A DNA stretch of 64,000 nucleotides. Source: Flagellimonas ochracea (GTDB lineage: Bacteria > Bacteroidota > Bacteroidia > Flavobacteriales > Flavobacteriaceae). Positions 49,964 through 58,207 of this stretch are shown in pieces. How positions within the stretch are numbered: position 1 is the stretch's first letter; every line of letters begins with the position of its first letter. The stretch covers positions 1 to 64,000 of the forward strand of contig NZ_JAAABI010000001.1 of assembly GCF_009903685.1 (NCBI RefSeq), written 5' to 3'. The notes under the pieces were generated by a model. That model worked only from the letters and a program-made list of their open reading frames with translations. It had not been told where the DNA came from and made no database searches. A program made the translations under genes and the position numbers.

Positions 49964-51360
49964 GATTACCCCTACTCCTAGTCGCATTGATTTTGTGTGG
50001 CACCATTTTTTATGCCCAGTCTGAAGATGAAAAACAGATTAAGGCACTCTACGACGCAGCATTGACAAACGGCAAGGCCTATGATTGGCTCAATCACCTC
50101 TCCAATCAAATTGGGGGTCGGCTATCGGGTTCCGTACAAGCACAACAGGCTGTTGACTATACAAAAGGGCAATTGGATTCGTTGGGACTGGACCGGGTTT
50201 GGTTGCAGCCCGTCATGGTTCCCAAATGGGTAAGGGGAACCCCTGAATTTGCTTATATAGAGACCAAGCCGGGACTTACCACCAATGTGCCCATCTGTGC
50301 CTTGGGAGGCTCCGTGGCCACACCGGATGGAGGCTTAAAGGCCAATATTATTGAAGTTCAAGGAATAGAGGAACTGGAAAAATTGGGTACTGAAAACATA
50401 GAAGGCAAAATTGTATTTTACAACCGTCCGATGGACCCTACTAAAATTAGCACTTTTGCAGCCTATTCTGGTTGTGTGGACCAGCGGTATTCTGGTGCTG
50501 CGGAGGCAGCAAAGTTTGGTGCATCGGGAGTTATAGTACGTTCCATGAACCTACGCTTGGACGATTATCCCCATACCGGCTCCATGGGTTATGGTGATAC
50601 GCCCGTTGAAAATCGCATTCCTGCTGCTGCAATCAGTACCGAAGGGGCCGAACTCTTAAGCACTACCTTAAAATTAAATCCCAACATAAAGTTTTATTTC
50701 AAGCAGAATTGCAAACAGTTTCCCGATGTGGAGTCTTACAATGTAATTGGTGAAATAAAGGGCTCCACCCACCCGGAAGAGATTATGGTTGTAGGAGGAC
50801 ATTTGGATTCTTGGGACCTTGGTGACGGCTCGCACGATGATGGGGCAGGATGTGTGCAGAGTATGGAAGTGCTTCGTTTGTTCAAAAAAACCGGATATAG
50901 ACCCAAGCGTACACTACGCGTTGTATTATTCATGAATGAAGAAAACGGGCTTAGGGGAGGAAATAAATATGCAGAAGTCGCCCAAAATAAAAATGAACAA
51001 CATGTTTTTGCGCTTGAAAGTGATTCAGGTGGATTCACTCCTAGAGGATTTTCGTTTGATTGTTCCGAGGAGAATCTTAAGCAGATACAAAGTTGGAAAC
51101 CCCTTTTTGAACCCTATTTGATCCACATGTTTGTGGAAGGATACAGTGGTGCGGATATTGGACCGTTAAAAGGTCAAGGACTTGTACTCGCCGGATTACG
51201 GCCCGATTCTCAACGCTATTTTGATCATCACCATGCAGAGAACGATACTTTTGAGCATGTGAACAAAAGGGAGTTGGAGCTCGGTGCAGCTACCATGGCC
51301 AGTTTGGTCTATTTGATTGATAAGTACGGGACTATTCCGCAAAAACAAATAAAGGGATAA
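49960..51360 (+). CDS. M28 family metallopeptidase with PA insert
   Basis: The 466-aa secreted aminopeptidase-like protein has a signal peptide (cleavage near FYAQ) and an inserted PA-type domain (about 120-240). The di-zinc site of M28 is visible: GGHLDSWDLGDGSHDDGAG (His and Asp, about 275-293), the catalytic EE in FMNEENGLRG (about 326-335), ESDSGG near 352 and the last His in DHHHAENDTF (about 424-433). It probably cuts amino-terminal residues from peptides in the periplasm. It shares a 4-bp overlap with the PPK2 gene. Confidence 0.92.
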   Translation: MRLPLLLVALILCGTIFYAQSEDEKQIKALYDAALTNGKAYDWLNHLSNQIGGRLSGSVQAQQAVDYTKGQLDSLGLDRVWLQPVMVPKWVRGTPEFAYIETKPGLTTNVPICALGGSVATPDGGLKANIIEVQGIEELEKLGTENIEGKIVFYNRPMDPTKISTFAAYSGCVDQRYSGAAEAAKFGASGVIVRSMNLRLDDYPHTGSMGYGDTPVENRIPAAAISTEGAELLSTTLKLNPNIKFYFKQNCKQFPDVESYNVIGEIKGSTHPEEIMVVGGHLDSWDLGDGSHDDGAGCVQSMEVLRLFKKTGYRPKRTLRVVLFMNEENGLRGGNKYAEVAQNKNEQHVFALESDSGGFTPRGFSFDCSEENLKQIQSWKPLFEPYLIHMFVEGYSGADIGPLKGQGLVLAGLRPDSQRYFDHHHAENDTFEHVNKRELELGAATMASLVYLIDKYGTIPQKQIKG

Positions 51361-51395
51361 TGACTCTTAGCCAGCCCACACTCTTTTTAAAAGTC

Positions 51396-51770
51396 CTAAT
51401 AAGGTGCATTTTCTCGAACCTTGCCCAATAACCAAGTAATATCTTCGGTAGATATTTGGGAGATATCGGTAAACTTGATTCGTTTGGCATGCTTGCCTTT
51501 ACCACTAAATTTAAGTCTATCATGCTCCAATTCAGGAATATGATGCACATACAACATGCACGAATCATTACTGCCCTGTTGTATGCCACAAAGCACATTG
51601 TTTGTTCCATTTCTACTGTACAGTGCAAGCTTCACCTTAGCACCGCCACTTATGGTCTCGTCAATATTTTCAAAGTTTGATGCAACCAAACCACGAAGTT
51701 TTAATCCCATTTTATGAGCGTTGGAACCTGCTGTAAAAATTTTGTTGAATTCATCCAGACTTTGCATCAT
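51396..51770 (-). CDS. Conserved-type protein, possibly DUF1801-like
   Basis: The 124-aa protein has an N-terminal helix (SLDEFNKIFTAGSNAHKMG), a central strand stretch (AKVKLALYSRNGTNNVLCGI) and the ending GKGKHAKRIKFTDISQISTEDI... that recalls DUF1801 (YdhG-like) proteins. It is soluble and has two Cys. The match is by impression, so the family call is weak. MM start: either ATG 51770 or 51767. It is convergent with the M28 gene and followed upstream by the SRPBCC gene on the same strand. Confidence 0.65.
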   Translation of the reverse strand: MMQSLDEFNKIFTAGSNAHKMGLKLRGLVASNFENIDETISGGAKVKLALYSRNGTNNVLCGIQQGSNDSCMLYVHHIPELEHDRLKFSGKGKHAKRIKFTDISQISTEDITWLLGKVRENAPY

Positions 51771-51797
51771 AGGTATTGCTATTGTTGATCTTTGGAT

Positions 51798-52220
51798 TCA
51801 ATTGTTCACATACTTTTGGTCCCAGGTTCTTGTTTTGTCATGATTTCTTAAATCACAATTATGATCTACTGCTGCTTTTAAAGTCAGTAGTACAGAAACC
51901 CATCCGGCATGCACTTCCAAGTATTCATCCTCGGCCACACCCTCATTGATTAAGATTAAGTCGGTACCCTGAGGTTGGGATGGTTCCAAAACAAATTTTA
52001 CCAAGGAGTCAAAATAATCAATGTGAAATTCTTTGTTTTGCTCTATATGAAGAGTTTTGCTACGGTATTCCTGTCCATTCGGAAAATGAAAATGTATCAT
52101 ACCGTCTTTTTCCAGTGCTTTTTCCGCCCAGAACTGTTCAAGTCCCTCTTGGGTTGTCAAGTATTGGAAAACCAAATCAGGGCTGGCGTTCAAATGTATT
52201 TTCCAGACTACAGCACCCAT
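51798..52220 (-). CDS. SRPBCC (START-like) domain protein
   Basis: The 140-aa protein has the AHSA1-type START-like pattern: an N-terminal ASPDLVFQYLTTQEGLEQFW, a strand-rich middle and a C-terminal helix with HAGWVSVLLTLKAAVDHNCDLRNH. Such proteins bind hydrophobic ligands or act with chaperones; the ligand is unknown. The gene lies 27 bp before (upstream of) the previous minus-strand gene, and both may be co-transcribed. Confidence 0.82.
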   Translation of the reverse strand: MGAVVWKIHLNASPDLVFQYLTTQEGLEQFWAEKALEKDGMIHFHFPNGQEYRSKTLHIEQNKEFHIDYFDSLVKFVLEPSQPQGTDLILINEGVAEDEYLEVHAGWVSVLLTLKAAVDHNCDLRNHDKTRTWDQKYVNN

Positions 52221-52371
52221 TTTTTTAAGTAATTATGCTTTAGAAATTCAACCAGAAATTAAGGAAAATCGTTGAGATTTCCATAAGGATAAAAGAGATT
52301 CGCATTGGCAACCCTAGAAACCGACATAACCGAAATTGCCCAAGCCACTCGGTATTGCCCTATAAAACCTT

Positions 52372-52379
52372 TACATTTG
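52372..52379 (+). promoter_or_regulatory. -7 box of the PPIase fusion gene
   Basis: TACATTTG matches TAnnTTTG, 44 bp before ATG 52424. Confidence 0.55.
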
Positions 52380-52423
52380 CACACTTTTAAAAGAAAGAGC
52401 ATTTTAAACATTAAAATTAGAAT

Positions 52424-53356
52424 ATGCAAGACGGAATCTACGCTAAATTCAATACAACAAAGGGAGAAATATTGGTAAAGCTCACCTATGATAAAACTCC
52501 GGGAACTGTGGGCAATTTTGTGGCCCTTGCCGAGGGCAATATGGAGAATTCGTTGAAGCCACAGGGAACCCCTTATTACGACGGCTTGAAGTTTCACCGA
52601 GTAATAGCAGATTTCATGATCCAGGGAGGATGTCCATCAGGCACTGGAACGGGAGATCCGGGCTATAAATTTGATGATGAGTTTCACCCTGACTTGGTTC
52701 ATGATGCCCCTGGAATTTTGTCCATGGCCAATGCTGGACCCGGAACCAATGGAAGCCAATTTTTCATAACCCATGTGCCCACTCCATGGTTGGATAACAA
52801 GCATACCGTTTTCGGACAGGTGGAACATGGACAGGAAGTTGTGGATGTCATTGCGCAGGGCGATTCCATAGAAAGCCTTGAAATTGTGAGAGTAGGGGGA
52901 GAAGCTGAAAAATGGAACGCCATTGAAGCCTTCCGGACCTTTGAGGGGGCCAGAGAAAAAAGGATTGAGGAAGCTAAAGCGCGAGCGGAGGCTGAAATGG
53001 AGGAATTGGCTACTGGTTTTGATAAAACCGAAAGCGGACTGCGTTATCAAATAATACAAAAAGGAAATGGTGCAAAAGCTGAAAAGGGAAAAACTGTTTC
53101 AGTACATTATGAGGGTTGTTTGTCAAATGGACAGGTTTTCGACTCTTCCTATAAAAGAAACCAGCCTATAGACTTTACCCTGGGTATTGGTCAGGTAATT
53201 CCTGGTTGGGATGAAGGCATTGGACTGCTCAAAGTGGGTGATAAGGCACGCTTTGTAATCCCATCAGATTTGGCATATGGCAGTGCTGGCGCTGGCGGTG
53301 TAATACCACCGGACGCAACCTTGATTTTTGATGTCGAATTGATGAAAGTGGGGTAA
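52424..53356 (+). CDS. Cyclophilin-FKBP fusion peptidyl-prolyl isomerase
   Basis: The 310-aa protein joins two unrelated PPIase folds. Residues about 1-165 are cyclophilin ([21 protein letters not shown] and [18 protein letters not shown]), and about 195-310 are FKBP ([19 protein letters not shown] and [20 protein letters not shown]), linked by a charged helix (about 166-195). Dual cyclophilin/FKBP proteins have been described from Flavobacterium. It speeds proline isomerisation during folding; with no signal peptide it is cytoplasmic. It ends at a strong terminator. Confidence 0.93.
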   Translation: MQDGIYAKFNTTKGEILVKLTYDKTPGTVGNFVALAEGNMENSLKPQGTPYYDGLKFHRVIADFMIQGGCPSGTGTGDPGYKFDDEFHPDLVHDAPGILSMANAGPGTNGSQFFITHVPTPWLDNKHTVFGQVEHGQEVVDVIAQGDSIESLEIVRVGGEAEKWNAIEAFRTFEGAREKRIEEAKARAEAEMEELATGFDKTESGLRYQIIQKGNGAKAEKGKTVSVHYEGCLSNGQVFDSSYKRNQPIDFTLGIGQVIPGWDEGIGLLKVGDKARFVIPSDLAYGSAGAGGVIPPDATLIFDVELMKVG

Positions 53357-53375
53357 GTTCTCATTCCATTCCCAT

Positions 53376-53409
53376 AAAAAAGCTTCCAAATTTCTTTTGG
53401 GAGCTTTTT
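53376..53409. terminator. Bidirectional terminator for the PPIase gene and the 27-aa microprotein
   Basis: AAAAAAGCTTCC and GGGAGCTTTTT pair around an A/T loop with A and T runs on both sides. On the minus strand it directly follows the stop of the 27-aa gene, overlapping it by 2 bp. Confidence 0.8.
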
Positions 53410-53491
53410 ATTTTGACCTGTTCACACTCACTAAAAGTAAACACAGGTTTAAAGCAAGCAATAAAGACAAAATTGTGAAAAAGGTATTCAT
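53408..53491 (-). CDS. Single-span membrane microprotein, 27 aa
   Basis: The product begins Met-Asn-Thr-Phe-Phe-Thr-Ile-Leu, has one hydrophobic span and ends in VSVNRSK. It has its own -7 box TATTTTTG (53545-53552) and a terminator at its stop, which is strong support for so short a frame. It shares the pattern M-N/I-T-F-...-N(15)-xx-LL-xx-SVN(22-24) without gaps with the 28-aa gene 129 bp upstream and with the N-terminus of the 59-aa protein before crcB. Function unknown. Not reported by usual gene finders because of its length. Confidence 0.7.
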   Translation of the reverse strand: MNTFFTILSLLLALNLCLLLVSVNRSK

Positions 53492-53544
53492 TGGTTGTCG
53501 AATTTAGCTATCTGGCGTCTTTACAATTCAATAACAATCCAACG

Positions 53545-53552
53545 CAAAAATA
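53545..53552 (-). promoter_or_regulatory. -7 box of the 27-aa microprotein gene
   Basis: The minus strand reads TATTTTTG (TAnnTTTG), 53 bp before ATG 53491. Confidence 0.55.
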
Positions 53553-53619
53553 CCCTACCATATTGTGCAAAATTCCATTAGCAATAGAAAAGCGGCTGGT
53601 ACATGTATCCCAAATACAA

Positions 53620-53706
53620 CTATTTTTTGGACCCGTTAACGCTTAAAATAAGCAGTAGTAGATTAACGAGCAGTAACAACAGGAGTACTCCAAAGAAAGT
53701 GTTCAT
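53620..53706 (-). CDS. Single-span membrane microprotein, 28 aa
   Basis: The product begins Met-Asn-Thr-Phe-Phe-Gly, is almost all Leu/Val through residue 21 and ends SVNGSKK. Its first 25 residues match the 59-aa protein before crcB at 14 positions without gaps. It lies between the peroxiredoxin terminator and the promoter of the 27-aa gene, on the same strand. A weak -7 candidate (TATTGTTG, 53744-53751) is present. Support is mainly the paralogy; function unknown. Confidence 0.65.
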   Translation of the reverse strand: MNTFFGVLLLLLLVNLLLLILSVNGSKK

Positions 53707-53792
53707 GCTTTGTTTATTTAATGGTTATGGGGAACGGTGTTTACAACAATAGATTAAAAATAATGTAAGGGTTGCGTTCAGCTGGAGAAAAC

Positions 53793-53819
53793 AAAAAGAC
53801 CCAAACTTAAGTTCGGGTC
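53793..53819 (-). terminator. Terminator of the peroxiredoxin gene
   Basis: GACCC and GGGTC enclose AACTTAAGTT, which itself is self-complementary, so the stem can reach about ten pairs with one mismatch. On the minus strand it runs into T5. Confidence 0.65.
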
Positions 53820-53844
53820 AATGGTTTTATGGGCGCCTTTTTAT

Positions 53845-54483
53845 TTAGGTGCTAGGGTCTGGTGTCATACGCAAATAAGGCTTGATTTCTTCCACGCCCT
53901 TCGTGAAAATTTTTTTGGCTTCATTCGTAGGAATTGACGGGCTCACTACCACTTTTTCTCCATTCTTCCAATTTGCAGGTGTTGCCACTTTGTGGTGCGC
54001 TGTAAGTTGAAGCGAATCGATGACACGCAATAGTTCATAGAAATTTCGTCCCGTTGAGGCGGGATAGGTCAAAATCAACTTTACCTTTTTGTCAGGCCCA
54101 ATAATAAAAACCGACCTTACCGTAAGTGTATCGTCGGCATTGGGGTGAATCATATCATAAAGGTCGGACACTTTTCGGTCTTCATCGGCAATTATGGGAA
54201 AGTTAACGACAGTGTTTTGCGTTTCGTTGATATCCTTGATCCATTCATTGTGCGATGCTGCGCCATCTACACTCAAAGCCATCATTTTTACGTTTCTTTT
54301 ATCAAATTCATCCTTAAACTTGGCGGCTGTGCCAAGCTCCGTGGTACAAACAGGAGTAAAATCTGCAGGGTGCGAAAACAAAATTCCCCATCCATCGCCA
54401 ATATAATCGTAAAAATTCAAGGTTCCTTGGGAGGTTTCTGCGGTAAAATCTGGGGCAGTATCGCCTAATCTGATAGTGGCCAT
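53845..54483 (-). CDS. 1-Cys peroxiredoxin (Prx6 type)
   Basis: It reduces hydrogen peroxide and organic peroxides. The 212-aa protein has the peroxidatic motif HPADFTPVCTTELG with Cys46 and no second Cys anywhere, so it is a 1-Cys enzyme needing an outside reductant. The C-terminal extension (about 165-212, ATPANWKNGEKVVVSPSI) is typical of the Prx6 subfamily. It is cytoplasmic, with its own promoter and terminator, so a single-gene unit. Confidence 0.93.
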   Translation of the reverse strand: MATIRLGDTAPDFTAETSQGTLNFYDYIGDGWGILFSHPADFTPVCTTELGTAAKFKDEFDKRNVKMMALSVDGAASHNEWIKDINETQNTVVNFPIIADEDRKVSDLYDMIHPNADDTLTVRSVFIIGPDKKVKLILTYPASTGRNFYELLRVIDSLQLTAHHKVATPANWKNGEKVVVSPSIPTNEAKKIFTKGVEEIKPYLRMTPDPST

Positions 54484-54518
54484 AGGTGTTATTTTATTAA
54501 GTTAATACTAGTAGTCTA

Positions 54519-54526
54519 CAAAATTA
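54519..54526 (-). promoter_or_regulatory. -7 box of the peroxiredoxin gene
   Basis: The minus strand reads TAATTTTG (TAnnTTTG), 35 bp before ATG 54483. Confidence 0.55.
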
Positions 54527-54643
54527 GTAGATGTTCAACAGTTATAAATATGAAAGCGTTAAATGTCTATTAAAGTTTTGAAATCCAAAATGATTTTGAT
54601 CATTTCACCTCCCTTAACAACCTGAAGTTTGTTATTTTTAGCT

Positions 54644-55186
54644 ATGGAAAAAGAAACACTGGAACAACTTCGCTATCCTGTTGGGCATTACCAAATCCCA
54701 AGAAAGATTACCGAAGACCATCTGAAGGAATGGATATCGGTTTTGGAACACCTACCGGCCAAGTTGGAAATGTTGGTATCCCCACTTTCTGCGAGCCAAC
54801 TGGAAACACCCTATAGACCGGGAGGGTGGACGGTGAGACAATTGGTCCATCATATTGCTGACAGTCATCATCACAGTTATATTCGTTTTAAATGGGCCTT
54901 AACGGAGGATAATCCCATTATAAAACCGTATCGGGAAAAAGAGTGGTCCAACTTGTTCGATGCAAAATCGGCACCCATTCAACTTTCACTGGACCACCTC
55001 AAGGCCGTCCATGCCAAATTGGTCTTCTTGCTAAAAGGACTTTCCAAAGAGGATTTGAAGCGTGTGTTCACCCATCCGGAGGGAAACACTGAAACCACTC
55101 TTGCTGAAAATGTAGGACGCTATGCATGGCACGGCTCCCATCATTTTTCGCATATAGAGGGCCTGATTAAACGAGAGGGTTGGTAA
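54644..55186 (+). CDS. DinB/YfiT-like putative metal-dependent hydrolase or thiol transferase
   Basis: From ATG 54644 the protein has 180 aa; the track's start 15 bp earlier overlaps promoter-like sequence. It begins EQLRYPVGHYQIP, close to YfiT family proteins, and carries the DinB-type three-His metal site: VRQLVHHIADSHHHSY (about 66-81) and HGSHHFSHIEGLI near 168. YfiT relatives act as bacillithiol S-transferases, but the thiol used in this organism is not known. It is convergent with the GNAT gene, one base apart. Confidence 0.87.
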   Translation: MEKETLEQLRYPVGHYQIPRKITEDHLKEWISVLEHLPAKLEMLVSPLSASQLETPYRPGGWTVRQLVHHIADSHHHSYIRFKWALTEDNPIIKPYREKEWSNLFDAKSAPIQLSLDHLKAVHAKLVFLLKGLSKEDLKRVFTHPEGNTETTLAENVGRYAWHGSHHFSHIEGLIKREGW

Positions 55187-55187
55187 A

Positions 55188-55715
55188 TCAGAGTTGTTTT
55201 GTAAGAATCCACATGGGTTTTTCAGAAGGTATGGCACCTGGCAGCGTTAAAGCACTTTCCTTATTAATTTTGAACCCATTTTTAAGATAAAAGTTTAGGG
55301 GTTTTCCTTTTTGCATGGTATCCAGCCACACCAATTTCTTGTTAAGGTCGATAGCATAATTTTCTATAAGGCGAAGCACTTTTTGTCCTATGCCCATTCC
55401 CGAAAAGGATTTGAGTAAATATATTTTTTGGGCCAACAGGGAATCTTTGGCGGAATGTTCATCCAAGGGTTGATCAATGATCAGTTTCACAATTCCAGTG
55501 GGCACATCGTTGGCCTTCACCAAAAAATTGATAACATTGGGATTTTCCAATTCAGAACTGACCACCTCGTGGGTAAAACTGCTATTTAAGTAGGGACTGG
55601 GGTCTTCGTTTTCCCATAAATGCAGATAATGTTCACAATAGGATTTCTTGCCAACACGTATGTAGGTATCAACCGTATCCGCTCTAACTATTTCTAAAAC
55701 AACATTATTTTCCAT
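55188..55715 (-). CDS. GNAT family N-acetyltransferase
   Basis: From ATG 55715 the protein has 175 aa and a GNAT fold: an N-terminal strand-helix part, a central GIVKLIIDQ strand, and the acetyl-CoA loop KSFSGMGIGQKVL (about 107-119; the R/Q-x-x-G-x-G/A pattern), then the C-terminal NFYLKNGFKI. The acceptor is unknown. Its start overlaps the end of the cupin gene by 11 bp, so the two are coupled. The longer reading from 55784 would run back through the cupin gene. Confidence 0.88.
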   Translation of the reverse strand: MENNVVLEIVRADTVDTYIRVGKKSYCEHYLHLWENEDPSPYLNSSFTHEVVSSELENPNVINFLVKANDVPTGIVKLIIDQPLDEHSAKDSLLAQKIYLLKSFSGMGIGQKVLRLIENYAIDLNKKLVWLDTMQKGKPLNFYLKNGFKINKESALTLPGAIPSEKPMWILTKQL

Positions 55716-56034
55716 GAGCACTTTCACCTCCTTCCGGACCGTAAAACAACACCCAAGTGGCAAAGTCGTCTGTGAAGTTTTCAAACCGATGCTCTACTCC
55801 AGCAGGAACGAACAAAAAATCTCCAGGACCAAAATCAGTATGTTTGCCATCCATCATAAATGTACCACTTCCAGCTACCACAACATAAACTTCATCCCTG
55901 GAATGGGGTTTTTGTAAATCTACTTTTTCTGGCTTGTATATCTCCAAGGATAGTGTTCCGTGTTCAAACAAGGTCAAAAAGGGAGAATCTATTTCGGTCA
56001 ATTTTTTTAGGGCTTCCTTAGGAGTTATCTTCAT
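55705..56034 (-). CDS. Small single-domain cupin
   Basis: From ATG 56034 the protein has 109 aa and a single cupin barrel: PHSRDEVYVVVAGSGTFMMDG (motif 1; about 43-63, with His and Glu ligands) and FVPAGVEHRFEN (motif 2; His near 81). It probably binds a metal; many such small cupins lack assigned activity. It overlaps the downstream GNAT gene by 11 bp and follows the DinB gene, suggesting one unit with 55188-56598. Confidence 0.87.
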   Translation of the reverse strand: MKITPKEALKKLTEIDSPFLTLFEHGTLSLEIYKPEKVDLQKPHSRDEVYVVVAGSGTFMMDGKHTDFGPGDFLFVPAGVEHRFENFTDDFATWVLFYGPEGGESAHGK

Positions 56035-56067
56035 TGTATGATTAAAGTTGATTGTCAAAATCTGCCT

Positions 56068-56598
56068 CTATAATTTGTCCTGTAGCACTGCGAGGTATTT
56101 AGGCCATGGACCAGCTTCAATTTTATAATTCTTCGCCATTACCCGGGTTATTTGGTTGATATGGCCTAAATCGTGCACAACCCATGCAGACAATAACTGT
56201 TTGAGCGTTACAGGACCAAACTCGGGATGCACCCCTGTCTTCATTAACGCCTGTTCATCAATCTTAAAAGCTTTCAGCTTTTGAAGATTCTCGCTTCTCA
56301 GTTGACAGAATTCATTTAATAACTTATCCAGGGTTTTCCCCTTGCTGTTTTTAAACTGTGCAAATCTGTCAAAAGGTTCGAACGTTTTATCCGTTACCTC
56401 GCTTAGTATTATTAAAGTGCGGGAAATCCAATCGGTTTTCTCACCGTGTACTAAATGTCCAACAATGTCATAAGGACTCCAAGTATCACCTCCTTCGTTG
56501 GTTTTGATCCAGGTATCAGGAAGGTCCTTAAGAATATCTGAAATCACATAGGGTGTTTTGCCAAGAATCTGTATGCTTTCCGTTAGGTTAAATTCCAT
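56068..56598 (-). CDS. DinB family protein
   Basis: The 176-aa protein has the four-helix DinB fold with the metal-binding His residues in YDIVGHLVHGEKTDW (about 43-57) and WVVHDLGHINQITRV (about 138-152). It is a second DinB-type protein within 1.5 kb of the YfiT-like gene, in another subfamily. Function is not known; thiol-dependent transferase or isomerase activity is the family's usual guess. It sits between the thioredoxin-fold gene (16 bp) and the cupin gene (33 bp) on the same strand. Confidence 0.87.
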   Translation of the reverse strand: MEFNLTESIQILGKTPYVISDILKDLPDTWIKTNEGGDTWSPYDIVGHLVHGEKTDWISRTLIILSEVTDKTFEPFDRFAQFKNSKGKTLDKLLNEFCQLRSENLQKLKAFKIDEQALMKTGVHPEFGPVTLKQLLSAWVVHDLGHINQITRVMAKNYKIEAGPWPKYLAVLQDKL

Positions 56599-56613
56599 TT
56601 GTAAAAAAGTAGT

Positions 56614-57174
56614 TCAGGTATTTGTCCATTTTATATTGCAACCAATACTTGGTTTTTGATTTGAATCTATTTCCTCGCCCGATAAAAGTGCGTCCATGGC
56701 TGCTCTCAGGTCGTTTCCGGTTAGAGGAAGGCCATTTCCCGGCCGTGAATCATCCAATTGACCACGATATACCAACTCCATTTTGGCATCGAAAAGGTAA
56801 AAATCCGGAGTGCAAGCTGCATCATAAGCATGCGCAACCTCTTGTGTTTCATCAAATAAATAGGGAAAGGTATAGCCCTCTTCCTGAGCTTTTTCCTTCA
56901 TTAAATGTGGAGCATCTTGCGGATAATTGACAATATCGTTGCTGGAAATGGCCACAAAACCAATTTCCTTGTCTTGGTATTCCTTGCCGAGCTTTGAAAT
57001 CATAGGATTTACATGGACCACAAAAGGACAATGGTTGCAGATAAACATCACCACAGTGCCTTTTTCACCCTTAACATCCATTAAGGTTAGCACTTGGTCT
57101 GATACCGTGTCCAACAATTGAAAATCAGGAGCTTTTGTGCCAAGGGCAAGCATTTTGCTTGGGGTTCTTGCCAT
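56614..57174 (-). CDS. Thioredoxin-fold (AhpC/TSA-like) protein
   Basis: The 186-aa protein starts near GTKAPDFQLLDT and has a thioredoxin-type FICNHCPFVVHVNPM with CxxC at about 46-49, then FVAISSNDIVNYPQDAPHLM and a Pro-containing YLFDAKMELVYRG. This is the common cytoplasmic AhpC/TSA-like family with a CNHC centre. It may serve as a thiol reductase or peroxidase. It heads the minus-strand run of thioredoxin, DinB, cupin and GNAT genes. Confidence 0.87.
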   Translation of the reverse strand: MARTPSKMLALGTKAPDFQLLDTVSDQVLTLMDVKGEKGTVVMFICNHCPFVVHVNPMISKLGKEYQDKEIGFVAISSNDIVNYPQDAPHLMKEKAQEEGYTFPYLFDETQEVAHAYDAACTPDFYLFDAKMELVYRGQLDDSRPGNGLPLTGNDLRAAMDALLSGEEIDSNQKPSIGCNIKWTNT

Positions 57175-57289
57175 AGTATTCTTATTTATAGCTTTAAAAT
57201 TATGAAATTAACGGATGTGGCCGCTTAAAACTTAGTAAAACGCTGAAATCACTTGAATCCTGTATCTTGTAAACCAAATAGGACTTTTC

Positions 57290-58207
57290 TTGGAGCAAAT
57301 AATAGATAGCGTTCACATCAATTTTGATGAAAAATCCCTTTGGACCCTCAATTCAGCCCTGGCTTTAGTAATGTTTGGAATAGCCTTGGAAATCTCATGG
57401 AATGATTTTAAACGTCTTTTAAGAACTCCAAAACCTGTTTTGACAGGTGTGTTTTGCCAGTTTCTAGTGCTTCCAGCACTCACCTTTACCTTGGTATGGC
57501 TTATTGAACCTCTTCCTAGTATGGCTTTGGGCATGTTCATGGTGGCGGCCTGCCCAGGGGGCAATGTTTCCAATTTTTTCACGCATTTGTCCAAAGGAAA
57601 TTCGGCCCTTTCGGTTACACTAACGGCGATTGCCACTTTAGTGGCCATTTTTATGACTCCCTTTAACCTGAATTTATGGGGAGGTCTCTACGGCCCCACT
57701 GCTTCCATCTTAAAAGAAGTTTCCATTGCTCCCTTGGAAATGGTTAAGCTGGTATCCCTATTGCTTGGAGTTCCTTTGGTCATGGGTATGCTTGTGAATC
57801 ATTATCAGCCTCACATAGCCAAAAAACTGGCCAAGGGGTTTAAATTGGGGTCCTTGTTGTTCTTTGTGATATTGGTATTCTTGGCTCTTTACAAGAACAA
57901 AGCCATTTTCATGGAATATGTGCTCTATGTTTTTTGGTTGGTTGTACTGCACAATCTAGTGGCCCTTCTAACAGGATTTTCTTTTGCGAAGGCGGTAGGA
58001 TTGTCCCAAGAAAACATCCGATGTATAACCATTGAAACAGGAATACAAAATTCAGGCTTGGGCCTATTGTTGATTTTTACATTTTTTGATGGCTTGGGTG
58101 GCATGGCACTTCTTACCGCTTTCTGGGGAATATGGCATTTGATTTCGGGACTTGTGTTAGGAGGAATTTGGGGCGTTAGGCCGATTGAAAAAGAAGAGTT
58201 GGTTTGA
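57290..58207 (+). CDS. Bile acid:sodium symporter family transporter
   Basis: The 305-aa inner-membrane protein has about ten spans and BASS-type features: LEISWNDFKRLLRTPK after the first span, VAACPGGNVSNFFTHLSKGNSALSV (about 84-108; outline) as the discontinuous helix binding site, and TIETGIQNSGLGLLLIFTF near 244 as its repeat. Known relatives take up bile acids, pantothenate, pyruvate or other organic anions with Na+. The start is TTG 57290; no ATG fits. The next gene's TTG overlaps the stop by 4 bp. Confidence 0.9.
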   Translation: MEQIIDSVHINFDEKSLWTLNSALALVMFGIALEISWNDFKRLLRTPKPVLTGVFCQFLVLPALTFTLVWLIEPLPSMALGMFMVAACPGGNVSNFFTHLSKGNSALSVTLTAIATLVAIFMTPFNLNLWGGLYGPTASILKEVSIAPLEMVKLVSLLLGVPLVMGMLVNHYQPHIAKKLAKGFKLGSLLFFVILVFLALYKNKAIFMEYVLYVFWLVVLHNLVALLTGFSFAKAVGLSQENIRCITIETGIQNSGLGLLLIFTFFDGLGGMALLTAFWGIWHLISGLVLGGIWGVRPIEKEELV

